Shown piece after piece: positions 1 through 4,119 of a DNA stretch of 5,253 nucleotides; positions within the stretch are counted from its first letter, which is position 1; each line of letters begins with the position of its first letter. The notes below the pieces were generated by a model, which saw nothing but the letters and a program-made list of their open reading frames with translations, did not search any database and was not told the DNA's origin. The stretch lies in contig JAEYOT010000122.1 of assembly GCA_023411445.1 (NCBI GenBank), positions 1-5,253 of the forward strand. The letters run 5' to 3'. Source of the stretch: Pseudomonadota bacterium (GTDB lineage Bacteria; Myxococcota_A; Polyangia; Polyangiales; Polyangiaceae). The position numbers and the translations under genes were made by a program.

Positions 1-102
1 GTCCAGAGCTCGGCGCGTGAGTTTTTCGCGAGTGGCGCGAGACTCGTCGGGCTTTTAACGCAGGTGCCTGTGTGCCCGTATGTGGGCCGGCGACTTCCGA
101 CT
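1..102. other. Left edge, no gene called
   Basis: This stretch lies downstream of the small basic protein gene. Plus-strand frame 1 is open from the left edge to a TAG at 154-156, frame 2 stops at 56-58 and frame 3 at 18-20, so the 3' end of a plus-strand gene from outside the window could lie here. None of the short tails resembles a family I know. No ATG, GTG or TTG start for a minus-strand gene is present. A weak 5-bp stem (CGAGT 29-33 with ACTCG 42-46) is followed by CTTTT at 52-56 on the plus strand, which is too little to call a terminator. Confidence 0.4.
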
Positions 103-330
103 TCAGTCGTCGAAGGAGGCCTCGACGGCCGCGAACACACGACGCGCGCGGGCTAGGCCCATTTCGGCCAGCGTCTTCCTCAGCTGAACTTCCAAGGGCG
201 ACAGCGACCTCCGCGCCGGCTTCTTGGCCGTAGATTTCCCCTGGGCGTGACCTGGCCGGGCTCGCTGGGCCGTGGACGACGGCGCAGGCTGCTTCCTCGG
301 CCTGCTCGTGGTTGCCTTCTTGGCTGACAT
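103..330 (-). CDS. Small basic protein, function unknown
   Basis: The 75-residue product is not one I recognise. Residues 1-41 are rich in Lys, Arg, Ala, Pro, Ser and Thr with no hydrophobic core, like the disordered basic tails of histone H1-like proteins. Residues 43-73 (from SPLEVQLRKTLAEMGLAR) are predicted by eye to form one or two amphipathic helices, ending in an acidic DD. There is no signal peptide or membrane segment, so it is probably cytoplasmic. The start is well supported: ATG at 330-328 preceded by AAAGGA (344-339) at 8-nt spacing. Codons mostly end in G or C, as in the neighbours. It stands alone, about 600 bp downstream of the cytochrome gene on the same strand. Nucleic-acid binding through the basic tail is a guess from composition only. 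Confidence 0.68.
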   Translation of the reverse strand: MSAKKATTSRPRKQPAPSSTAQRARPGHAQGKSTAKKPARRSLSPLEVQLRKTLAEMGLARARRVFAAVEASFDD

Positions 331-338
331 CGGGCGGA

Positions 339-344
339 TCCTTT
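339..344 (-). promoter_or_regulatory. Ribosome binding site of the small basic protein
   Basis: The minus strand reads AAAGGA, 8 nt before the ATG at 330-328. It is the best-placed Shine-Dalgarno match in the window and fixes this start codon. Confidence 0.7.
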
Positions 345-347
345 AGC

Positions 348-361
348 GGCACTCGAGTGCC
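348..361. promoter_or_regulatory. 14-bp perfect palindrome, possible operator
   Basis: GGCACTCGAGTGCC is a perfect palindrome centred between 354 and 355. It lies 3 bp upstream of the AAAGGA ribosome binding site of the small basic protein gene. Half-site-like copies occur just upstream of it on the minus strand (CGAGTGC at 380-386, GAGCAC at 365-370). The position suits an operator over the promoter or leader. As RNA it could form a 5-bp stem with a UCGA loop. The palindrome is seen directly; a regulatory role is inferred. Confidence 0.4.
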
Positions 362-595
362 CATGAGCACAGCTCCGCCCGAGTGCTGCAGGCGAGGCTG
401 TGGGTCCACGCTGGACCGGGCGATGTTGGACGAAACAAGTCGGGAGCCAAGCACCACGATCACGCCGTTTCGTCACTCCGAGGGGTGGCGGAGAGACGGG
501 ACGTGGGGGCCAGAGCCCCACGACGTGAGAACGTGCATCATCACGACCACGAACGGTCAGACCGCGGCTAGGCTCATGAACTGCATCTTCCAGTG

Positions 596-671
596 ATCGG
601 TGGGTTAGCACCGGTTGAAAGCGCCGAGTCGTCCCGGCAGATGCCCGTCGCGAGCCGGGTCGTCCCGGCTC
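596..671. repeat. Three consecutive stem-loops, possible structured RNA or operators
   Basis: Three inverted repeats lie within 76 bp. The first has CGGTG (598-602) facing CACCG (609-613), extendable to 596-615 on the plus strand with one G-U pair. The second has GCCGAG (623-628) facing CCCGGC (633-638) around TCGT; on the minus strand it pairs fully with one G-U, while on the plus strand it has an A-C mismatch. The third has GAGCCGGG (652-659) facing CCCGGCTC (664-671), a perfect 8-bp stem, again around TCGT. The second and third share TCGTCCCGGC (629-638, 660-669) exactly 31 bp apart. GCCGGG at 654-659 could pair with either CCCGGC copy, so alternative folds are possible. No U-tract follows on either strand. 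This could be a structured RNA or a pair of protein-binding palindromes. Confidence 0.45.
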
Positions 672-700
672 AGGCTGACCAATTGCCACTACGCATATCA

Positions 701-766
701 CGAAGCAGCAACATTGTATATTCGTGAGATGTTGTTTCGGGATCGCTTCGCTCACGTTTAGTGAGC
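701..766. repeat. Interlocking inverted repeats
   Basis: GCTCAC (750-755) and GTGAGC (761-766) form a perfect 6-bp inverted repeat around GTTTA. CTCACG (751-756) is also the complement of CGTGAG at 723-728, and GCTTCG (745-750) of CGAAGC at 701-706. The arms overlap, so the short hairpin and the longer pairing cannot all form at once. The stretch spans the edge of the AT-rich patch. Each stem is short and could be chance; what stands out is their density right after the 596-671 cluster. Confidence 0.3.
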
Positions 767-820
767 ACGCGCTCGCTCTTTCGCACGATCTGCCGCGTCC
801 AATCCCCGCCGCGCCGAGGA

Positions 821-840
821 CTTGTGTCAGTTTGTGTCGG
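821..840. repeat. 10-bp tandem direct repeat
   Basis: CTTGTGTCAG (821-830) is followed directly by TTTGTGTCGG (831-840), identical at 8 of 10 positions. The period is about one helical turn, so both copies face the same side of the DNA. No function can be assigned; chance duplication is quite possible. Confidence 0.3.
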
Positions 841-856
841 TCACTCCCGTTCTCGA

Positions 857-882
857 GCGCGCGGCGCTAGGTGTCCGCGCGC
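857..882 (-). terminator. Candidate terminator hairpin after the cytochrome gene
   Basis: GCGCGCGG (857-864) and CCGCGCGC (875-882) form a perfect 8-bp all-G/C stem with a 10-nt loop, starting 51 nt past the cytochrome stop codon on the minus strand. No T-tract follows on either strand, so it is not a canonical intrinsic terminator. It could be a U-less terminator, a transcript-end stabiliser, or simply a by-product of CG-rich sequence. Confidence 0.3.
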
Positions 883-933
883 CGTCATCGACTGCCTTCG
901 ACTACGCTAAAGAATGCTGTCTGAACCCTCCGC

Positions 934-1584
934 TCACCCTCCGTGTCCGGGGCACTCGCTCGTTATCTTGTTCGACACCGCCGGGATGCCGCGCAAGAAC
1001 GCGACGATGTCCGCTCCTTGATCGTCGGTGATGTTGTAGCGCTGCATCGTCACGCACATCTTGCTGCCGTCGACGTCGATGCCGTCACGGATAGCCGCGA
1101 TGATCTGCTCGTCGGTCCAGCTCCCGATGCCCGTCTTGGCGTCCGGGGTGATGTTTGGAAAGACGGTAAACCCTGCGAAATTGGCCTGGTGGCAGGTGGC
1201 GCAGCCGGCCTCTTCAACCAGCGCTTGCCCGCGCAAGAACGCTTCGCTCGGGGGTTGGGGCTCCGGATCGCCGGACTCGCCCGCCGTGCCTTCACTGGTG
1301 CTGCCGGCGCTGCTCTCGTCACCTCCTGCTCCGCCTGGTGAGCGGCCACCTTTGCTGTCGCTACCTCCGCTCGGCTCGGGCTCGCTGCTCCCGCCGCCAC
1401 TGCCGCCCTCGCCGGGCTCCGGAGCGTCGTTGGGGGCGCCGGCTTCTCCCGGCGGCTCCACCTGTTCGGTGCCATCGCCGGGCTCGGCTTCAGAGCCGTC
1501 GCTGCTGGAGCAGGCGGCGAACGCCACCAGCGAGAGCGCGAGGGAGAGACGGAACGGAGCGGTACGGAACGAGAAAATGGTCAT
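934..1584 (-). CDS. Lipoprotein monohaem cytochrome c (class I)
   Basis: The 216-residue product is probably an envelope-anchored electron carrier. Residues 1-24 are a lipoprotein signal peptide (basic n-region, Leu/Ala-rich core) ending in FAAC, giving lipidated Cys25. Residues 26-112 are a low-complexity linker of Gly, Ser, Glu and Pro. The C-terminal 100 residues are a class I cytochrome c domain: CATCH at 128-132 binds haem c through Cys128 and Cys131 with His132 as axial ligand. NITPD (144-148) and TGIGSWTDEQI (151-161) are typical of this family, and Met180 in CVTMQRY is the probable second ligand. DIVAFLRGIPAV (192-203) is the usual C-terminal helix. Cys177 and Cys211 may form a disulfide (inferred). 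The ATG at 1584 has GGAAGG 5 nt upstream. No oxidase or dehydrogenase partner is in the window, so the redox partner is unknown. Confidence 0.92.
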   Translation of the reverse strand: MTIFSFRTAPFRLSLALSLVAFAACSSSDGSEAEPGDGTEQVEPPGEAGAPNDAPEPGEGGSGGGSSEPEPSGGSDSKGGRSPGGAGGDESSAGSTSEGTAGESGDPEPQPPSEAFLRGQALVEEAGCATCHQANFAGFTVFPNITPDAKTGIGSWTDEQIIAAIRDGIDVDGSKMCVTMQRYNITDDQGADIVAFLRGIPAVSNKITSECPGHGG

Positions 1585-1589
1585 CAGCG

Positions 1590-1595
1590 CCTTCC
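1590..1595 (-). promoter_or_regulatory. Ribosome binding site of the cytochrome c gene
   Basis: The minus strand reads GGAAGG, 5 nt before the ATG at 1584-1582. It supports this start, which also gives a complete lipoprotein signal peptide. Confidence 0.55.
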
Positions 1596-1598
1596 ATG

Positions 1599-1635
1599 GC
1601 TGCCGGGGCAGCTGCTGCTGGTGCCGACCGGCACC
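1599..1635. promoter_or_regulatory. Two adjacent palindromes in the cytochrome leader
   Basis: GCTGCC (1599-1604) and GGCAGC (1607-1612) form a 6-bp inverted repeat with a 2-nt centre. GGTGCCG (1620-1626) and CGGCACC (1629-1635) form a perfect 7-bp repeat, also with a 2-nt centre. The first begins 3 bp upstream of the GGAAGG ribosome binding site, and the two are 7 bp apart. They could be operators or leader-RNA hairpins controlling cytochrome expression. The AT-richer stretch at about 1637-1680 just upstream is the likely promoter zone, but I see no clear -35/-10 boxes. The repeats are observed; regulation is inferred. Confidence 0.4.
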
Positions 1636-1828
1636 TCACGTTCCTCACAATTCTCATTTGTTATGTTTCGTTAGATCTCACCCGGCTGTTTCCGGAGCGG
1701 TCGTGGGCCAGTATTGGTGCGTGAAGGACGCAGGCATTCTCGTCTATCGTCCAGCCCAGCAGCGCGCACGTCTGCGCCGGGACGTTTCCCCCAATTTGGT
1801 AGCTATTGTTAGATGACCATTGACGGGC

Positions 1829-1843
1829 GCGGAGCGGCTCCGC
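1829..1843. repeat. Short perfect inverted repeat
   Basis: GCGGAGC (1829-1835) and GCTCCGC (1837-1843) are perfect 7-bp arms around a single G. As RNA this gives a 6-bp stem with a 3-nt loop. It lies 17 bp from the 1861-1927 inverted repeat, on the far side from the lipoprotein gene. No T-tract follows, so terminator function is doubtful. Confidence 0.35.
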
Positions 1844-1860
1844 TAGGTCATGGACGCGTT

Positions 1861-1927
1861 CGCTCGTCGTGACCTTACCGGGCGCATCCCCCGGCCTCGT
1901 GAGCTCCAGGTAAGATCACGACGAGCG
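1861..1927. repeat. 19-bp near-perfect inverted repeat after the PEGA lipoprotein gene
   Basis: The arm at 1861-1879 (CGCTCGTCGTGACCTTACC) pairs with 1909-1927 at 18 of 19 positions; only 1873/1915 mismatch. The loop is 29 nt. The hairpin begins 10 nt past the stop codon of the minus-strand lipoprotein gene, where a terminator or 3'-end stabilising structure is expected. However, no U-tract follows, and the arms are longer and less purely G/C than most terminator stems. It could be a Rho-independent terminator without a U-tract, a double-stranded RNA processing site, or a copy of a dispersed palindromic element. The repeat is certain; its role is not. Confidence 0.6.
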
Positions 1928-1937
1928 CGCGCACCGC

Positions 1938-2675
1938 TCAGCGCGCGTCGTTGGTCACGAACACCCAGCGCTGCACGTCGAGCGATAGTGGCTGCGGCTG
2001 TGAGACGAAGCCCAGCGTGGTGTCCGCCTCGAAGCGGTCGCAACCGCAGTCGACCGGTGACCAGCCCGCCTGCGCCAACGTGTGGCTCAAGGCTCGGTAC
2101 AGCTCGTGCGGATGCTCGTAGTGGACGAGACGAGGCGCCGCCTCCTCGATCACGCTCAAGAACCGCGGTTTGTCCGCGTCCGAGACGCCAAACAGCTGCG
2201 CTACGGTGGCGAGCTCCGCGCCGTGTCCGCGCGCGATGGCACGCGACAACGAGCGGTGCGAGATCAGCACGAAAGACAGCGCCTGGCGGTGCGCGGTGGA
2301 CGCTTTGCCCTTCTGCGGCGTGAGCTCCACGAAGTACTTGCTCGGTGAGTACTCCATCATGGCGCCAGTCAAGGCGTCCGTACCCCACGACAGCACCGAG
2401 GTGCAGTTGAAGAGCGCCACGGTGTTGAGCGTCTTCCTGACCGCGAACTTCTCCGATTTGTAGCCTGGCTTACGCAGCACCACCGTGGAGTGCCGGAACG
2501 TCTCCCGGTCCATCTCGTAGGTGAGCGGTGTCACGCCGATGCGGTCCCCATCCAGCACTACTTCTGCCCCCGCGGGCTCGCTGGTGAACGTGACCGGCTC
2601 GCTGGTGCCGCTGAACAGCGTGGCGCAGCCCGTCGTTGACAAAGCCAAGATACCCAGAAGCCACCGACCTAACAT
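1938..2675 (-). CDS. PEGA-like lipoprotein with a DUF3015-like C-terminal region
   Basis: The 245-residue product is a predicted envelope lipoprotein of unknown function. Residues 1-16 are a signal peptide and STTGC (13-17) is the lipobox, with lipidated Cys17. Residues 26-75 match the PEGA-type beta fold: VTFTSEPAGAEVVLDG, then GVTPLTYEM and a KPGYKSEKF turn. The segment about 78-119 (KTLNTVALFN... DALTGAMMEYSP) resembles the glycine/tryptophan-rich segment after PEGA-like repeats in 'GCATLFSGT' lipoproteins. Residues about 130-203 (RQALSFVLISHRSLSRAIAR, then GAELATVAQLFGV) resemble the helical part of DUF3015 from memory, not by search. Cys210 and Cys212 lie near the C-terminus. I chose ATG 2675 because it opens the signal peptide directly; an upstream GTG at 2750 would add 25 Arg-rich residues. 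No Shine-Dalgarno is visible. The patatin gene lies 93 bp upstream on the same strand. Confidence 0.82.
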   Translation of the reverse strand: MLGRWLLGILALSTTGCATLFSGTSEPVTFTSEPAGAEVVLDGDRIGVTPLTYEMDRETFRHSTVVLRKPGYKSEKFAVRKTLNTVALFNCTSVLSWGTDALTGAMMEYSPSKYFVELTPQKGKASTAHRQALSFVLISHRSLSRAIARGHGAELATVAQLFGVSDADKPRFLSVIEEAAPRLVHYEHPHELYRALSHTLAQAGWSPVDCGCDRFEADTTLGFVSQPQPLSLDVQRWVFVTNDAR

Positions 2676-2744
2676 CGCGCGCGGAGGGTAGTGAAGGCGC
2701 CGAGGCCGCGCAAGGCAGCCGCGACGCTGGGGGCGCCGCCACCC

Positions 2745-2773
2745 GCTCACGGCGAGCTCACGGCGAGCTCACG
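2745..2773. repeat. 11-bp tandem repeat at the end of the patatin gene
   Basis: GCTCACGGCGA occurs at 2745-2755 and 2756-2766, with a partial third copy (GCTCACG) at 2767-2773, which contains the patatin stop codon. Each unit carries TGA on the minus strand (2771-2769, 2760-2758, 2749-2747). Since 11 is not a multiple of 3, the three stops fall in three different frames. Replication slippage is the likely origin. Confidence 0.55.
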
Positions 2774-4013
2774 CGAAGAAGGCGAGGATCTCGTCGGCGC
2801 GGGCGCGCGCGTCGGCGCGGCCAATCTCGATCAGCTCGTGCGCGAAGCCGCCGTCGAACAGCATGTACGACGCCCAGTCCGCCTCGGCCTCGGGCGACTC
2901 CCGCGAGGCTCGCTCGAGCAGGTAGCGCGCGATCGGCTTCAAGTCCTTCAGCTTGAGCGAGCTCCTGATGTACTCCGCCGCGATGCGCCCGAGGTCACGC
3001 GACGGCGTGAACGTGAGCGTCTTGATGCGCCGGTAGGACATGCCACGGTGACGCACCCAGACGCGATGAACGCGCTCCAAGTCCTCGGGCGACAGCGTCT
3101 CCTCCAGCACTTCCATCATGTGGTTGAGGCGGTCGAGCACGAGCAGGTCGTAGTGCACGGGATCCAGCAAGAGCGCGTTCAGCAGCTTGCCGATCAAAAA
3201 CACCGGGCTCAGGTTCTGCATCTCGGCGTGGTCCGCCTCCTCGACCGCAGCTACCTCGCGCACGGAGCGCTGGTGCCTCACCGAGACGACCACGAGCCGC
3301 TCGGCGCCCGCCCGAATCGCAGGCGCGATCGGCGTATTGAAGCGCAGGCCGCCGTCGCAATAGTAGTGATCGCCCAGCTTGCGTGTCGGAAACAGCAGCG
3401 GAATCGCGGCCGAGGCCAGCACGTGGTCGGCCGTCACTCGCTCGAACGCGGTGACGCGCCGCTCGTCGCGTGTGTTCTCGATGCGCACGCCCGGCGCGCC
3501 TTCGGTGAACACGGTGGTACGGCCGGAGACGACGTGCAGCGCCGCGACCATGACCGCGCGCACGATGCCGGCGTCGACGTTGCGGTGCATGCGCTCCCAA
3601 TCGATGGAGCGCCGCACCAGCACCTCGACCGCGCGCGTGTCCAGCAGGGACTTGCCCAGCACGGACGACTTGTTCCAGCGCTTGAAGACCTCCGGCATGG
3701 GCGTGAGCCCGAGCGGCCGCACCCGCGCGTGGTCGTCGAGCCGCAGGCTCCGCCACGTCTCCGACAGGCGCTCGACGCGGTGGTCGTGCGCGTCCGCGTT
3801 GGCCGCGAAGTAGGCCGCGTTGATCGCGCCCACGGAGGTACCTGCAAACACATCGAACAGCGCGCGACTGCCCGGCTCCGTATCCATCACCTCGGCAATG
3901 CCGGCCACCACGCCGACCTCGTAGGCGCCGCGCATGCCGCCACCGGAAAGCACCAGAGCCGTCGGCGGCGCTGTCGCCGTGGGCGGCGCTGTCGCCGTGG
4001 GTGGGGAGCCCAT
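2769..4013 (-). CDS. Patatin-like phospholipase
   Basis: The 414-residue product is a patatin-family serine acyl hydrolase, expected to cleave acyl esters of phospholipids or other lipids with a Ser-Asp dyad. The oxyanion-hole motif GGGMRG is at 24-29, the nucleophile elbow GTSVG at 58-62 (Ser60), and the catalytic Asp220 lies in DGG (220-222). The helix segment ASAAIPLLFP (200-209) is also typical. Residues about 260-414 form a charged helical C-terminal region beyond the minimal patatin core. No signal peptide or membrane helix is seen, so it is probably cytosolic unless secreted by a specialised route. Residues 6-18 are a Pro/Thr/Ala repeat. ATG 4013 is preferred; a TTG at 4061 would add 16 residues with no ribosome binding site. 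A weak GAGG (4029-4026) lies 12 nt upstream of the ATG. The gene is divergent from the PP2C gene and 93 bp upstream of the PEGA lipoprotein. Substrate is unknown. Confidence 0.92.
   Translation of the reverse strand: MGSPPTATAPPTATAPPTALVLSGGGMRGAYEVGVVAGIAEVMDTEPGSRALFDVFAGTSVGAINAAYFAANADAHDHRVERLSETWRSLRLDDHARVRPLGLTPMPEVFKRWNKSSVLGKSLLDTRAVEVLVRRSIDWERMHRNVDAGIVRAVMVAALHVVSGRTTVFTEGAPGVRIENTRDERRVTAFERVTADHVLASAAIPLLFPTRKLGDHYYCDGGLRFNTPIAPAIRAGAERLVVVSVRHQRSVREVAAVEEADHAEMQNLSPVFLIGKLLNALLLDPVHYDLLVLDRLNHMMEVLEETLSPEDLERVHRVWVRHRGMSYRRIKTLTFTPSRDLGRIAAEYIRSSLKLKDLKPIARYLLERASRESPEAEADWASYMLFDGGFAHELIEIGRADARARADEILAFFA
3964..4001. repeat. 18-bp tandem repeat at the start of the patatin gene
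   Basis: An 18-bp unit occurs at 3964-3981 and again, identically, at 3982-3999, with two further matching bases. Being a multiple of 3, it keeps frame and encodes the duplicated PTATAP segment of residues 5-18. Copy number could vary by slippage without breaking the gene, changing only the length of the tail before the oxyanion-hole motif. Confidence 0.7.
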
Positions 4014-4119
4014 CTCTCGATTGTGCCTCGATTTTGCGCCACAAGTCCAAAACCCGCGCAACTTGCCCGGGGGCTATGAAAACCGCGCGGCCGCTGCGAC
4101 AATCACGCAAACACCTACA
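4014..4119. promoter_or_regulatory. Divergent spacer between the patatin and PP2C genes
   Basis: This 106-bp spacer should hold promoters for both directions, and parts of it (4017-4053) are AT-richer than the flanking genes. Two near-identical copies of TCGATTxTGC sit 11 bp apart (4017-4026 and 4028-4037), about one helical turn, right beside the patatin start; on the minus strand each copy supplies a GAG-type weak ribosome-binding match. No convincing -35/-10 pair could be fitted for either gene. The role is inferred from the gene arrangement. Confidence 0.4.

Larger units (their letters stand above)
331..933. other. 603-bp intergenic region rich in inverted repeats
   Basis: This region lies between the small basic protein and cytochrome c genes, both on the minus strand. 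I found no convincing gene. The short open frames (for example plus-strand 363-596) lack a ribosome binding site, family resemblance or steady codon bias. Bases about 681-740 are clearly more AT-rich than the rest (around TTGTATATTC at 714-723) and are the likeliest place for a promoter, but I could not assign a -35/-10 pair on either strand. Inverted repeats at 348-361, 596-671, 701-766 and 857-882 and a 10-bp tandem repeat at 821-840 are listed separately. Confidence 0.6.
1585..1937. other. 353-bp intergenic region, no gene found
   Basis: This region separates the PEGA lipoprotein gene from the cytochrome c gene, both on the minus strand. Open frames crossing it are continuations of antisense frames from the flanking genes and look random. 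It holds the leader palindromes (1599-1635), two AT-richer patches (about 1637-1680 and 1791-1822), a 15-bp palindrome (1829-1843) and the 19-bp inverted repeat (1861-1927). A cytochrome promoter is expected here, but I could not place it. Confidence 0.6.

Noticed and set aside
29..56. Possible plus-strand terminator
   Set aside because: The stem is only 5 bp with an 8-nt loop, and the T-run is four bases and not adjacent to the stem.
363..596. Plus-strand open frame of 77 codons starting MSTAPPECC
   Set aside because: No ribosome binding site, uneven codon use and no recognisable family; too weak to call a gene.
596..680. Integron attC site or tRNA-like structure
   Set aside because: No proper core site pair is seen around the hairpins, and no cloverleaf with anticodon and T-arm could be drawn.
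180..755. Minus-strand open frame of 191 codons across the intergenic region
   Set aside because: It overlaps the better-supported small basic protein in another frame, is Arg/Pro/Ser-rich and random-looking, and crosses the AT-rich patch and hairpins.
1061..1816. Plus-strand frame antisense to the cytochrome gene
   Set aside because: It runs opposite a confident lipoprotein/CxxCH gene; its Pro/Ser/Leu-rich translation mirrors the Gly/Ser/Glu linker.
1843..2388. Minus-strand open frame of 181 codons overlapping the PEGA lipoprotein gene
   Set aside because: Alternate frame of a gene with a clear signal peptide and domain; the translation is Arg/Ala-rich with no motif.
2676..2750. GTG at 2750 as the start of the PEGA lipoprotein
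   Set aside because: It would place 25 Arg-rich residues before an otherwise ideal lipoprotein signal peptide beginning at ATG 2675.
2691..4079. Long plus-strand open frame (462 codons) opposite the patatin gene
   Set aside because: It is the antisense shadow of a GC-rich gene: the translation is rich in Arg, Val, His and Gln with no family resemblance, while the opposite strand has complete patatin motifs.
3934..4119. N-terminal extension of the PP2C gene to ATG 3934
   Set aside because: It would overlap the patatin coding region antisense by 80 bp, and the added residues include a mirror of its tandem repeat rather than protein-like sequence.
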